Shown: piece after piece, positions 17,459-29,321 of the stretch
How positions within the stretch are numbered: the first letter of the stretch is position 1
Layout of the letters: the number at the start of each line of letters is the position of its first letter
From: Leptotrichia sp. OH3620_COT-345
GTDB lineage: Bacteria > Fusobacteriota > Fusobacteriia > Fusobacteriales > Leptotrichiaceae
Reading direction: 5' to 3'
NCBI RefSeq assembly: GCF_003932895.1
Contig: NZ_RQYW01000010.1
Span: 23,431 to 87,430 of the forward strand
Length of the DNA: 64,000 nucleotides
Translations under genes and position numbers: made by a program
The notes under the pieces: generated by a model
What the model was told of the DNA's origin: nothing
Seen by the model: only the letters and a program-made list of their open reading frames with translations
The model's database searches: none

Positions 17459-18160
17459 TTATGCAATTCCTTCAATTTCCTTTTCAATTTCACTTTTTCC
17501 ATCTATAAGTCCCCATTTCTCAAATATCTGTTCAATTTTAGGCATAAATATCCCGAGAAAAGGTCCGAATAAAATTGCAAAAAGAACTGTTCCTTCTCTT
17601 AAAGACCACGGCAATGAAAATAAAAGAGTTGTAACTGTTATAATAGCTATTATTCCCATATCCACCCATTGTCTGAATTTAGAATAGGATATTTTCGTTT
17701 TTTTATGAACCGCACTACAGAAACTTTCCAGAGGAAAAGTCGGTTTTCCAAGCACCAAAATTGCACTTACGGAAAAACTTACAAATATAATTCCTATAAG
17801 TATAAACATAAATTTTATAAAATAATTATTAAAATATAAATTTTTAAATACAGTATATATAAAATAATTTACAACATTTCCAATTAGAAGCAAAACCAGT
17901 ATCTGTAAAAAACTGATCTTTTTGAATTTTTTCCCTTCTATTATAAACTGTCCCAGTATACATAAAAGATTGAATATCATTCCTACAGTTCCTATTTTCA
18001 ATCCTGTCAGATATGAAAAAGTAAGAGCGACAGCATCCCAAGGCCCCAATCCTATACCGATTTTAACTATAAGAGATACTCCGATCCCTGTTAAAATAAG
18101 AAATATCACTATAATTATGTATATTTTTATTTCTTTTATAATATTTTGTTTATTTCCCAC
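17459..18160 (-). CDS. YczE/YyaS-family membrane protein, copy 1
   Basis: The protein of about 233 residues has five or six membrane helices. Diagnostic blocks are GIGLGPWDAVALTFSYLTGLK and, near the C terminus, REGTVLFAILFGPFLGIFMPK. The frame is open to a TTG at 18187, but the GTG at 18160 has AGAGG 7 bp upstream and gives a normal N terminus. It is nearly collinear with the protein at 20625-21308, so the two are paralogs. Each follows a GH1 gene. YczE/YitT-like proteins are mostly uncharacterised; a small-molecule transporter is a guess from topology. Confidence 0.8.
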   Translation of the reverse strand: MGNKQNIIKEIKIYIIIVIFLILTGIGVSLIVKIGIGLGPWDAVALTFSYLTGLKIGTVGMIFNLLCILGQFIIEGKKFKKISFLQILVLLLIGNVVNYFIYTVFKNLYFNNYFIKFMFILIGIIFVSFSVSAILVLGKPTFPLESFCSAVHKKTKISYSKFRQWVDMGIIAIITVTTLLFSLPWSLREGTVLFAILFGPFLGIFMPKIEQIFEKWGLIDGKSEIEKEIEGIA

Positions 18161-18187
18161 AACTTTTCCTCTTTCTTTATTATGCAA

Positions 18188-19618
<1,431 letters not shown>

Positions 19619-19649
19619 TTAATTTTCAATTACTCAATTTTTATAAAAT

Positions 19650-19678
19650 AATATAACATCGTTTTTTGAAAAAATCAA
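19650..19678 (-). promoter_or_regulatory. Promoter of GH1 copy 1
   Basis: On the minus strand, TTGATT (19673-19678) and TATATT (19650-19655) are 17 bp apart, about 45 bp before the ATG. I saw no strong palindrome for a regulator. Confidence 0.55.
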
Positions 19679-19763
19679 TTATTTCCTATGATTTTGTTCT
19701 ATTGTTTCATTTTTTCCGATATACAAATTTTTTCTGACACTTTTGTTTCAGATAAATAAATTT

Positions 19764-20614
19764 TCATTTATTTTTCTCTGTTTTCATAACTTCAATATAC
19801 GTATTTACATTTTTGTGATAATTATTTACAAGTAACGAAGCAAAAAATATGTCAAAAACGTAATTTATTCCGGCTAAAATAGCAAGCATTTCTAAAGTTA
19901 AAACATATTCTTTCATGCATATCCCCATATATTCCGAACAAGCTTCTATAAATTCCGAAGTTGGAGTATCTCCTATCTCTACGACATAAATCTTTCTTTT
20001 TTTCAGTTTATTTGCTATTTTTATCATATATAGATTATTCAAAAAAAGAGAAATAATAATTGCCAAATCATTTTTACCTTTCCGACTTGCTACTATATAA
20101 TGTTCATTTATACCGTCATAAGCTTCACTTTCAATACCCAATGTCATAATTTAAAAGCTGCCAGTTTTGCTACAGTATAGCTGATTCCTATCCCATATAT
20201 TTCAATTTTTTTGCCTTTTTCAATTTTTCTATAATTTTTTCATTATTGAAGGTGACAAAATAAGTTTCGTATCTGAAATAATTTTTTCATAAAGTAAAGG
20301 CGTGAAAGATACAATATCTTCATATTTAATTGAAATATTTAAAGATTCTTTACTTAAAAAAAATTCTATCTTCTTCATTTCATTTACTTTCCTGTCAATT
20401 TCTCTCTGAAATTCTCTATATCTTCCAATATTTATTTTCTGCATAATCTTACAGCTGAAACTTTACTTGTAAAAGATTTTCTTCCCAATTTTTCTGCTGA
20501 AAATGTATGAATATCTTTCAGATCTTTCAATATGTATTCGGCAATATTCTTTTCACTGTTTGTAAAATTTTCCATTTTTTCCAGTTTATGAATGATCATT
20601 TTTTTCCTCTTCAA
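19764..20614 (-). pseudogene. RpiR/MurR-family sugar-responsive regulator, broken by several frameshifts
   Basis: Pieces in different minus-strand frames rebuild one RpiR-type protein. The N terminus (20614 to 20432) has the helix-turn-helix TNSEKNIAEYI to TSKVSAVRLCRK. The next piece (20444 to 20229) continues RYREFQREI. A short stretch at 20228-20150 reads like the start of an SIS sugar-binding domain (IEIYGIGISYTVAKLAAFKL). The last piece (20147 to 19764) completes it. At least three breaks are needed, so this is decay and not a single slip. The first break looks like loss of one A at about 20435. The remnant sits between two beta-glucosidase units it may once have controlled. Confidence 0.82.
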
Positions 20615-20624
20615 AAAATTTTTA

Positions 20625-21308
20625 TTATTCCATTTCTTCTATTTCTTTTTCAAGCTCACTTTTTCCATCTACTATTCCCCATTTTTCAAACATTTTTTCA
20701 ATTTTAGGCATAAATATTCCCATTAAAGGGCCGAACAGCAGCATGGAAATTATAGTCCCCTCCCTCAAAGACCATTTAAGGGAAAATATAAAAGTAAGAA
20801 TTATTGAAACAGTTACACAGAAAAAATCTACCCACTGTCTGAATTTTCCAAAAGGAATCCCCGTCTTTCTGTGAACCGCACTGCAAAATCCTTCCAATGC
20901 AAAGCTCGTTATTCCCAATACTACTATCGCTCCTATTACTGCCGCTAAAAACACAGTCGAAGTTATGGAAGCAGTAAGCCTTATAATATAATTGGGAAAT
21001 ACTAAATTTTTAAATGCGGTATAAGCAAAAAAGTTTATTGCAATTCCCAATAGTATTGAAACAACTATTTGCCAAATACTTGAATTTTTAAAATCCTTTC
21101 CAAGTAAAATTTTCTGTCCTATTAAGCATATGAAATTGAATATTATTCCAAGCGTTCCTATTTTTAATCCTGTAAGATAAGAAAAAGTAAGAGACATGGC
21201 ATCCCATGGTCCTACTCCTACATCCGCTTTTACTGTCACTGCAATTCCCGCTCCTGCCAGTATTATTAATATTCCCAATAACCCATATGCTTTTATGCTT
21301 TTTGTCAT
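20625..21308 (-). CDS. YczE/YyaS-family membrane protein, copy 2
   Basis: The 227-residue protein has five or six membrane helices and is a clear paralog of the protein at 17459-18160. It shares GPWDAMSLTFSYLTGLKIGT near residue 33, the FCSAVHRKTG and KFRQWVD blocks, and the C-terminal GPLMGIFMPKIEKMFEKWG and DGKSELEKEIE. The tail of both copies is acidic and should be cytosolic. AGGAG lies 10 bp before the ATG. It stops 10 bp before the RpiR remnant. Function is unknown; linkage to phospho-glucosidases is the only hint. Confidence 0.8.
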   Translation of the reverse strand: MTKSIKAYGLLGILIILAGAGIAVTVKADVGVGPWDAMSLTFSYLTGLKIGTLGIIFNFICLIGQKILLGKDFKNSSIWQIVVSILLGIAINFFAYTAFKNLVFPNYIIRLTASITSTVFLAAVIGAIVVLGITSFALEGFCSAVHRKTGIPFGKFRQWVDFFCVTVSIILTFIFSLKWSLREGTIISMLLFGPLMGIFMPKIEKMFEKWGIVDGKSELEKEIEEME

Positions 21309-21387
21309 TTTTTCCGTTCTCCTAGTTCTATATTTCTTTAGTCTTTTCTATTTAACAAAATAAATAATATACTGTTACTACATCATT

Positions 21388-21843
21388 TCATTTTAATAAA
21401 CATACTTTTCTTTTATATATATTTTCTTCAAAACAATATTTTTCAATAAAAGGCTTTCCATTTTCATAAATCCACTTCTGGATATATACAGGCTTCACTA
21501 CAAATAATCTTTCAGATTCCAGAAAAGAATAATTTTCATAGGAATTTTTGAAATTTTTTTTATACATACTCAAAAATTGAACTTGTTCCGAGGGATATCC
21601 GATTTCTTCGGATATCCCCTCAATCTGCACATTTTCAAAGCAAAGAGCTATATTCGGATTTTTCAAGAGATATTCATATTTTCTAAAATTTTTATCTGTT
21701 TGAAAATAAAAATGTTTATTTATAATTACTACAGACATTGTTCTTGAGGTAACTTTATCATTCAAGGAAGTGGACAGAACCATCTTCCTGCCGTTTCCCA
21801 TCTGATTAAACAGTTTTTCACATTCATTATCAAATATATTCAA
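21388..21843 (-). CDS. Pyridoxamine 5'-phosphate oxidase-like flavin-binding protein
   Basis: The 151-residue protein has the split-barrel fold of the PPOX family. It contains RKMVLSTSLNDKVTSRTMSVVIINKHFYFQTD and LLKNPNIALCFENVQIEG, which are typical of small FMN- or F420-type members in low-GC bacteria. The catalytic residues of true pyridoxamine phosphate oxidase cannot be confirmed, so it should be read as a flavoprotein of unknown role. It lies between GH1 copy 2 and YczE copy 2 on the same strand. Confidence 0.78.
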   Translation of the reverse strand: MNIFDNECEKLFNQMGNGRKMVLSTSLNDKVTSRTMSVVIINKHFYFQTDKNFRKYEYLLKNPNIALCFENVQIEGISEEIGYPSEQVQFLSMYKKNFKNSYENYSFLESERLFVVKPVYIQKWIYENGKPFIEKYCFEENIYKRKVCLLK

Positions 21844-21944
21844 TTAAAAACACCTCCAAAACTTTCATATTACTTGTACTGCTCCAATATCCTTCTTTAA
21901 TTATTTTTAAAAGTATTGCTGTATTAAATTTTTAAATTTTCGAC

Positions 21945-23408
<1,464 letters not shown>

Positions 23409-23428
23409 TTATCTTACATACTTCTACT

Positions 23429-24832
23429 TTATTTTTTCAGTTTTTTATCAGTTTTTATTTTATCCTTTTTATCTTTCGGTAAATCTACTCTATATTTTTC
23501 CCTATTTTCATAATACTCTTTAAATTGAGGCAAATATTTTTCATGGGCATCCAGCAGCTCATTTAAAACTTTTCTTGCTATTTCAGTTCCCGGTACAAGA
23601 GGATTTGTCGTAAATGCTTGTAATGCAGTTCCATAATCTCCTGTAACGGCCGCTTCCACTGTCAACTCTTCCATTGCTTTCATTATCTGTATGTACCCCC
23701 TCTGCCCTGCATTTGGAAATTTTCCAAAATTTAAAGGTTTCGGTCCTGACGATGTTATATACGAAGATATTTCCACTGCGGAATCATAAGGTAAATCTTC
23801 TATTGCACCTTTATTTTTAGTATTTACAGCCATCACAGTCCCTTTATTATTATAAATTCCGTTTATAATTTCACACGCTGCATCGGAATAATAAGCTCCT
23901 CCTCTTTGTTCAAGCTGTTTAGGTTTTTCATGCAAATCGGCATTTTTATAAAGCTCAAAAAGTTCCTCTTCCACTTTTTTTACTATTTCTCCTCTTGTTC
24001 CTTTCTCTTTGTAATCTTTTAAGGACTGTTTCAACATTTCATCCTGTAAATAGTAATATCTATGATAAGGACACGGAAGCATACCGAGATTCTTTATTTG
24101 GGTATAATCAAAATTGAAGTTCACAATATTTTTTACACCTATGTTTTCTTCATCCTGAAGCTTTTCCATTAAATCATAAGTTATGTCGTTACCTTTTTTA
24201 TCATACACATTATACCATACAAAATGATTTAATCCTGCAAATTGAAAGAAAAAATCTTCAACTTTTTTTTCATATATTTTTGCACAATCCATCATTAGAT
24301 TAACAGGAACATTGCACAACCCCACCACTTTATCAAATTTTCCGTATTTCAGCACAGCTTCCGTTACCATTCCCGCAGGATTTGTAAAATTTATAAGCCA
24401 TGCGTCAGGTGCCAGTTCTTTTATATCTTTTACAATATCAAGAATTACCGGAATGGTTCTAAATGCTTTGAACATTCCTCCCGCTCCGTTTGTTTCCTGT
24501 CCCAGAAGTCCGTTTTCAAAAGGAATTTTCTCATCTTTTATCCTTGCATCAAGAAGCCCCACACGAAACTGTGTTGTTACAAAATCAGCTCCTTTTATAG
24601 CTTTTCTTCTATCCAAAGTCAAATGAATTTTACAGTCTATTCCTGCCGCTTTTATCATTCTCCGGGCAAGCTTTCCGACTATTTCCAATTTTTCTTTTCC
24701 GTCTTCTATATCTACTAGCCATATTTCTCTTACAGGAAGCTCCTTTATTCTCTTTATAAACCCGTCTATCAATTCGGGAGTATAACTTGAACCTCCTCCT
24801 ATCGTTACTATTTTAACACCTTTCTTTTTCAT
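23429..24832 (-). CDS. 6-phospho-beta-glucosidase, GH4 (CelF/LicH type)
   Basis: The 467-residue enzyme belongs to GH4, which uses NAD and a divalent metal in a redox mechanism unlike GH1. The N-terminal NAD loop is TIGGGSSYTPEL (residues 11-22). NFTNPAGMVTEA, GLCNVP (metal-binding Cys) and GLNHF (metal-binding His) follow in order. These match the phospho-beta-glucosidase branch (CelF/LicH) rather than the alpha-galactosidase branch MelA. It starts 14 bp after the PTS IIA gene. Having GH4 and GH1 in one operon would allow use of several phospho-glucosides. Confidence 0.92.
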   Translation of the reverse strand: MKKKGVKIVTIGGGSSYTPELIDGFIKRIKELPVREIWLVDIEDGKEKLEIVGKLARRMIKAAGIDCKIHLTLDRRKAIKGADFVTTQFRVGLLDARIKDEKIPFENGLLGQETNGAGGMFKAFRTIPVILDIVKDIKELAPDAWLINFTNPAGMVTEAVLKYGKFDKVVGLCNVPVNLMMDCAKIYEKKVEDFFFQFAGLNHFVWYNVYDKKGNDITYDLMEKLQDEENIGVKNIVNFNFDYTQIKNLGMLPCPYHRYYYLQDEMLKQSLKDYKEKGTRGEIVKKVEEELFELYKNADLHEKPKQLEQRGGAYYSDAACEIINGIYNNKGTVMAVNTKNKGAIEDLPYDSAVEISSYITSSGPKPLNFGKFPNAGQRGYIQIMKAMEELTVEAAVTGDYGTALQAFTTNPLVPGTEIARKVLNELLDAHEKYLPQFKEYYENREKYRVDLPKDKKDKIKTDKKLKK

Positions 24833-24846
24833 TTTTTTGATCTCCT

Positions 24847-25173
24847 TTATTTTTTATCATATACAGTCTTATACAAATCAATGAATTCCTTTACTAAATC
24901 CTTGAACAGTATGGCTCCCATAAGATGATCCTGAGCATGTACCATTATAAGCCCAATGTCTATTTTTTCTCCACCTGCTTCTTTTACAATAAGGTCTGTC
25001 TGTATATTATGGGCTTTCAGCATTTCTTCTCCCGCTTGCTCCATAAATCTTTCCGCTTCATCGAAATTTCCTTTTTTTGCAGCATATAAGGCCTGATAAG
25101 CCAAACTTTTACTTTCTCCTGCATGTCCTATAAGCGTCATCGCTATTGTTTCCAAATCAAAACTCTCAGCCAT
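24847..25173 (-). CDS. PTS lactose/cellobiose-family IIA protein
   Basis: The 108-residue protein is a helical PTS IIA of the Lac family (CelC/ChbA/LicA). The phosphorylated histidine is His79 in VHAQDHLM, and the nearby Asp82 matches the metal-binding Asp of the trimeric family. It passes phosphate from HPr to a IIB protein during uptake of cellobiose or a related beta-glucoside. IIB and IIC genes are not in the window, so the transporter must be completed by genes elsewhere. It heads the operon with GH4 and GH1 copy 2 and has a near-consensus promoter. Confidence 0.93.
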   Translation of the reverse strand: MAESFDLETIAMTLIGHAGESKSLAYQALYAAKKGNFDEAERFMEQAGEEMLKAHNIQTDLIVKEAGGEKIDIGLIMVHAQDHLMGAILFKDLVKEFIDLYKTVYDKK

Positions 25174-25222
25174 TTTTTCCTCCTAAAAATATTTTATTTG
25201 ATATATTTTTCTTTATACATAA

Positions 25223-25250
25223 GTTATATCATATTATTTTTATATGTCAA
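25223..25250 (-). promoter_or_regulatory. Promoter of the PTS IIA-GH4-GH1 operon
   Basis: On the minus strand, TTGACA (25245-25250) and TATAAC (25223-25228) are 16 bp apart, about 50 bp before the start codon. Confidence 0.7.
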
Positions 25251-25330
25251 TTTTTATATATTTTTGATATTTTTTCGTCTACTTTATTATAATATTTCCA
25301 ATAATATAATTCTTTTTTTAAATAAACGAT

Positions 25331-25359
25331 TTACAATCATTATATTTTTCGTGTATAAT
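25331..25359 (+). promoter_or_regulatory. Promoter of the Rep_3-like gene
   Basis: TTACAA (25331-25336) and TATAAT (25354-25359) are separated by 17 bp, 50 bp before the ATG. No iteron-like direct repeats are obvious in the 235-bp divergent region. Confidence 0.7.
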
Positions 25360-25408
25360 AAGTAATAAAAGTTCTAAAATTTTTAATTTTTTTGTAAGGA
25401 GAATTAAC

Positions 25409-26614
25409 ATGAATATTTCCAATTCCATAAACAAAAATTTTTTTGAGAATAAAAAAATCAATGTCACATTTTTAAAACCTTTAAATAAAAAGGAAAAAGA
25501 TTTTCTAAAATACCTTTTTGTACGTTTCAAACTGCTGAAACACTTTGAAAAAACTTCCATTATATCTGATATCCCTTTAAATGATCTTCTTCAGTATTTA
25601 AAATACACTTCAATACAGCAGTTACAGAAATTTTTAAATAATTTATTATCAAAAAAACTTGTTTATTCGGTTTCATCCAATAAAAAACTTATTATTACAG
25701 GAACCTTTCCGATTCTTTCTTCTTACAGCATAGTTTATAATGAAATAGATTTTCTTTTTTCTAAGGAACTGCTTTTAGCAAGAAAAATAAATACATTATT
25801 CGCTATGCTCAGAATAGACTTTTTAATTTTTATGGGAGATGAATTTTCTTATAATCTGTACATTTATCTTATTTCTTCTCAAACAGAAAATAATTTTATA
25901 GAAGTTTCCTTGAGAGAATTGAAAGAAATATTAAATACAGGGAATAAATATGACCGTTTTTTTGATTTTGAAAAAAAGGTTTTAAAAAAGTCCGTTGATG
26001 ATATTAATCTTTTTTCAGATATTGAATTGCAATATGAAAAAATAAAAATCGGAGAATTTAAAAATAACAGAGTGGATAAAATAAAGTTTACTTTAAAAAG
26101 TAAAACTGAAAATGACAAACTACTCAAAAATATTAAATTAACTGATAATATTAATAAAATCCTTGATATGGTGAAAGGAGATATTAAAGATTTCCACACA
26201 ACATTTGAGTTGATTAAAAATTATATAATTAAGAGAAATTTTGATTATGTATATAAAAATACGGTTTTTGTAAAAGAAAACTTTAAAGACAATATCGAAC
26301 AAAGTTTAAAAAAAGCTCTTCTTTTGGACTTTGCCCAAGCATCTTCTCCTAAAAAGTTCAATGAAATTGTCAATATTAAGAAAATGTATTCGACACCTTT
26401 TTTAATTCAACTTGATATTTCGACCTTATTAAGAAAATACGAGCTTGTTCATGAGCTTCAAATATTGCTCGATACAGGCTTTTTCAACAAAATCAATATT
26501 TTAAAGGATGATCAGATTTTAGAAAAACATTTTGAGACTTTTAAAGTTTATGTTCATTATTTTAAAAATAAGGAAAGTGTTATTATAATAAGTGTAATTA
26601 AAAAAGGAAAATAA
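25409..26614 (+). CDS. Rep_3 (RepB/RepE)-like initiator protein with an extra C-terminal domain
   Basis: The 401-residue protein looks like a two-winged-helix plasmid initiator. Residues about 20-120 resemble the first winged helix and linker (GTFPILSSYSIVYNEIDFLFSKEL). Residues about 140-235 have the strongest match, with YNLYIYLISS, VSLRELKEILNT, KYDRFFDFEKKVLKKSVDDIN and YEKIKIG. That is the Rep_3 pattern. Residues 240-401 are charged and helical and I do not recognise them. It is a single gene with its own promoter, next to no partition or mobilisation genes. It may be a domesticated initiator, a remnant of an integrated plasmid, or a regulator. The fold call is by eye. Confidence 0.6.
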   Translation: MNISNSINKNFFENKKINVTFLKPLNKKEKDFLKYLFVRFKLLKHFEKTSIISDIPLNDLLQYLKYTSIQQLQKFLNNLLSKKLVYSVSSNKKLIITGTFPILSSYSIVYNEIDFLFSKELLLARKINTLFAMLRIDFLIFMGDEFSYNLYIYLISSQTENNFIEVSLRELKEILNTGNKYDRFFDFEKKVLKKSVDDINLFSDIELQYEKIKIGEFKNNRVDKIKFTLKSKTENDKLLKNIKLTDNINKILDMVKGDIKDFHTTFELIKNYIIKRNFDYVYKNTVFVKENFKDNIEQSLKKALLLDFAQASSPKKFNEIVNIKKMYSTPFLIQLDISTLLRKYELVHELQILLDTGFFNKINILKDDQILEKHFETFKVYVHYFKNKESVIIISVIKKGK

Positions 26615-26679
26615 TCGAAAAATAATTTGAATATTAAGTTTTTAGATTGCTATTTTAAATCTATTCTTTAATTTATCAA

Positions 26680-26905
26680 AAGTTTTACTGTATTTTCATT
26701 TTAAATTACCTTCTATATATCTCCACTTTTTCCTAACATTCAAAATTTTCTGAAAAAATGTGAAATTATTCTGTCAGGAAAACAGCTGTCTAAGCATCAT
26801 CAGTTTGCTGTTTTCCAAGAATAATAGATGTTTTGAGCAAATAAATTTTTTCAGTCCGTAGTAGGAATACAAAGACGGTAATAAATCCGGATAGAAAAAA
26901 CATCT
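26680..26905 (+). repeat. Dispersed intergenic repeat, copy D (long form)
   Basis: This copy includes the upstream block AAAGTTTTACTGTATTTTCA seen in copy B, then CATTCAAAATTTTCTG, GTGAAATTATTCTGTCAGG, CAGCTGTCTAAGCATCATCA, GTTTGCTGTTTTCCAAG, ATAGATGTTTTGAGC and CAGTCCGTAGTAGGAATACA. It lies between two convergent genes and reaches within 45 bp of the stop at 26946. Nothing else is visible in this 331-bp gap. Confidence 0.65.
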
Positions 26906-26945
26906 TTTACAAAACTTTTTTCCAAAAGCATAAAAAACAGAAAAC

Positions 26946-27455
26946 CTACTCCTTAATATTTACCGTTCCTGCTCCGTCTATAAACCATTTTCCATTTTTA
27001 TTAATAACATTTACAGGTAACTCTATTCCCGTTTTTTCATCTTTCAAGATAATTCTTCCTGTTTTTTTATTGTAAGATTTCACTTTGAAAATACTGTCTT
27101 CCTCTAAATCCAACCATACAGCTCCAAATATAGGACCGTAGTCTACCGCATACTCGTTAGAAAATTTTCTGTCTTTTTCACTTACTTTTTCTCCTGAAAG
27201 AATTCTCTCTGAAATTTCTCCTGCATGTTTCTGATTTGTATGTATTATTTTAAATTTTTCCGTAATAGGTTGAGTACTCATCCATTTGTCATGATTTTCA
27301 ATATTTACATTTATATAATCATTCACAAAATTTTCAGCTATTTTTTCAGCTTCAGTTTTTTTCTTAACTGTACTTTCCGCTGTAATTCCCAGACTTAATA
27401 CCATTATTAATCCAAATATCAGATATAAAATTTTTCCCGTTTTTATTTTTTTCAT
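26946..27455 (-). CDS. Secreted protein of paralogous family X, member 1
   Basis: The 169-residue protein has a signal peptide (about residues 1-26, cut near ITAES) and no lipobox. The mature part has a helical region with AEKIAENFVNDYI and a C-terminal strand region ending NGKWFIDGAGTVNI. It is a clear paralog of the 193-residue protein at 33565-34146: the signal peptide, the middle and the last 15 residues all align. The C terminus resembles NTF2-like or DUF4878-type domains that close with a KW.IDG strand, but I cannot name a family. It follows the 27489 gene by 33 bp and probably shares its promoter. Confidence 0.72.
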   Translation of the reverse strand: MKKIKTGKILYLIFGLIMVLSLGITAESTVKKKTEAEKIAENFVNDYINVNIENHDKWMSTQPITEKFKIIHTNQKHAGEISERILSGEKVSEKDRKFSNEYAVDYGPIFGAVWLDLEEDSIFKVKSYNKKTGRIILKDEKTGIELPVNVINKNGKWFIDGAGTVNIKE

Positions 27456-27488
27456 ATTTTTCTCCTTTAATTTTATTAATATTTTTAA

Positions 27489-28103
27489 TTATTTATCAAT
27501 AATTTCACTCAAAAATTCCTCTGTATCTATAAGCCATTCTCCTCCTTCTTTTTCCGAATTAATTTCTATAACTGTTTCTAAAGTTTTAGGCATTTTTGAT
27601 ATATATTCTTCAGAAATTATTAAAAAATCTTTTAATACCATAGGTAAATACCGTTTTTTATCTTCATCGGTTTCAATTGATTCCAGTGAAAGTCCTGTTT
27701 TCTTTTTGAAATTTCTTTCTACTTTTTCATATATTTTAGCAATATCAGGTTCTTTCATTGACCTGATTTTTAACTTTATATCCGCTTCTGTTTCAGAAAT
27801 ATATTCTATTTCCTTTATTTCAATTTCGGTATTTCTCAGAACTATATTCGTAAGTCCGACAAAAAACATAGGAAATAAGCTATCAGTTGAGTAGTTTTCC
27901 GATTTCATATTCAATATTTCATCTAAAACTTCTTTTTTTGAGTTTTCTCTTATAATTTTTTTCAATTCTTTTTCAATTTTTATATTATTATTTCGCAAAG
28001 TTTTTTCTGAAATCTTTACTCCTGTTTCTACTGTCACTTTATATGGTTCCGAAATTCCGATTATTGATATCATTAAAAATAATATTATAGTTATTTTTCT
28101 CAT
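27489..28103 (-). CDS. Secreted protein of paralogous family Y, member 1
   Basis: The 204-residue protein has a signal peptide (about residues 1-18). The mature part is charged. Two short blocks, IKIEKELKKII near residue 42 and IEYISETEADIKL near residue 100, reappear in the smaller secreted protein at 32210-32542, so the two are probably related. The C terminus (GGEWLIDTEEFLSEI) ends in a W-I-D strand like that of family X. It starts a two-gene unit with the 26946 gene. The upstream region holds the promoter box shared with the nearby two-component operon. Function is unknown; envelope location is predicted. Confidence 0.7.
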   Translation of the reverse strand: MRKITIILFLMISIIGISEPYKVTVETGVKISEKTLRNNNIKIEKELKKIIRENSKKEVLDEILNMKSENYSTDSLFPMFFVGLTNIVLRNTEIEIKEIEYISETEADIKLKIRSMKEPDIAKIYEKVERNFKKKTGLSLESIETDEDKKRYLPMVLKDFLIISEEYISKMPKTLETVIEINSEKEGGEWLIDTEEFLSEIIDK

Positions 28104-28137
28104 TTAAAATCACCCCCCTTTTTCCAAATTTCCAATC

Positions 28138-28168
28138 ATTATATCATTTTAACCTTAAAAATAAAATG
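28138..28168 (-). promoter_or_regulatory. Shared promoter box, site 2 (family Y/X operon)
   Basis: On the minus strand this reads through TTTATTTTTAAGG and GTTAAAATGATATAAT, ending in an extended -10 (TGATATAAT, 28138-28143 as its complement). The right half agrees with site 1 at 31865-31896 at 17 of 19 positions. The left half has one extra T. It lies where an activator would touch the -35 region. Confidence 0.55.
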
Positions 28169-28224
28169 ATAAATTGTAACTTTCTTGTTCTTTTATATCA
28201 GTTTCACGGTTTTATATAAAATCA

Positions 28225-29292
28225 CTATAGAATATCCAGTTCTTTAAATTTTTTGATATTTTTTTCATACAAATTACTGTCTGTATTTTTTATTTTCTCA
28301 TTATATTTTTTTATAATTTCAACTGTTTCTTCTACACTTTTATCATCAAGTATATCAACTATATCTGAATACTTTTCAAAAAACATTGAAAAACCTTTAT
28401 TATAATCTTTTTTTTCAAAATGAAGAAAAATCGAAGCTACTTCCGCCTTTATTTTCTCCTTTTCTATTTTTCTTTTATCTCTTGAATTTCCTGAATGATC
28501 CATTTTATCCTTTTTATTACTTCCAAAGTTTTCTAGCGATATACTCGGAGCGGCAGGTAAAGGGGGCATTTCTTCTATTCTTGTATATTCAGGTGATAAC
28601 GGCATCGAATAGTTTTTATCTTTGGAAAGATTTTGTACTGAAATTTCTCTTTCTTCCTGTTTTTTAATACTTTTTTCAGTTTCCTCAGGAGAAACTACAG
28701 TTCGAGCTTTGGAAATATTCGACATTAATTCTAATTTTCTTTCTTTATTATATAGTTCCACAGATTTATTTAGATAGTCAGTTCCTTTTTTTTCATCTCC
28801 CCTGTAAATATTTATAGTTCCTGCTCCTAAATATCCTCCCGAAAGTTCGGGAAATTTTTTTATCATTTTTTCGTAAACTTCCAGCGCCTTTACATAATTG
28901 CCCATCTCCTTATAATTATTTCCAAGTTTTTCATAAATAAAAGGAACATCAGGATTTATGTTTAAAGCTTTTTCATAGTATTTTACAGCTTTCTTTTTAT
29001 CCTTTCCGTATTTTTCATCTTCATAATAAGCTCCAAGTGCATAATAGGCAAGATAATTTCTCCCATCCAGTTTAATGGATTTCATAAGCTGCCTTTCTAT
29101 TTCAGAAGCTCTATTCTCCTGTATTCCTATTAAAAGTGCTTTTGACGAAGCTTCATTTATTCCGAACTTTTTCAGTTTTAACTTGACTTCTTTTATATCT
29201 TTATCCGTAATAAAAGAGCTTGCCGATAATACAACTGAATTTAATGTAAGAAAAAAACATAATAATATATTTTTAAATAATTTTTTTTTCAT
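28225..29292 (-). CDS. Periplasmic TPR-repeat protein
   Basis: The 355-residue protein has a signal peptide (residues 1-24, ending VLSAS). At least three tetratricopeptide repeats are visible between about residues 75 and 185: NYLAYYALGAYYE, FIYEKLGNNYKEMGNYVKALEVYEK and GGYLGAGTINIYRGDEKKG. A linker rich in charged residues and proline follows, then a helical C-terminal part. It starts 29 bp after the PepSY gene stop, so it is the fourth gene of the response regulator, kinase, PepSY operon. It probably serves as an envelope scaffold; its partners are not known. Confidence 0.78.
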   Translation of the reverse strand: MKKKLFKNILLCFFLTLNSVVLSASSFITDKDIKEVKLKLKKFGINEASSKALLIGIQENRASEIERQLMKSIKLDGRNYLAYYALGAYYEDEKYGKDKKKAVKYYEKALNINPDVPFIYEKLGNNYKEMGNYVKALEVYEKMIKKFPELSGGYLGAGTINIYRGDEKKGTDYLNKSVELYNKERKLELMSNISKARTVVSPEETEKSIKKQEEREISVQNLSKDKNYSMPLSPEYTRIEEMPPLPAAPSISLENFGSNKKDKMDHSGNSRDKRKIEKEKIKAEVASIFLHFEKKDYNKGFSMFFEKYSDIVDILDDKSVEETVEIIKKYNEKIKNTDSNLYEKNIKKFKELDIL

Positions 29293-29321
29293 TTTATACT
29301 CCTATACTGTTTCAAAATATT

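Noticed and set aside
19764..20614. Programmed frameshifting in the RpiR gene
   Set aside because: At least three breaks in different frames are needed, and one piece has no start. This is decay.
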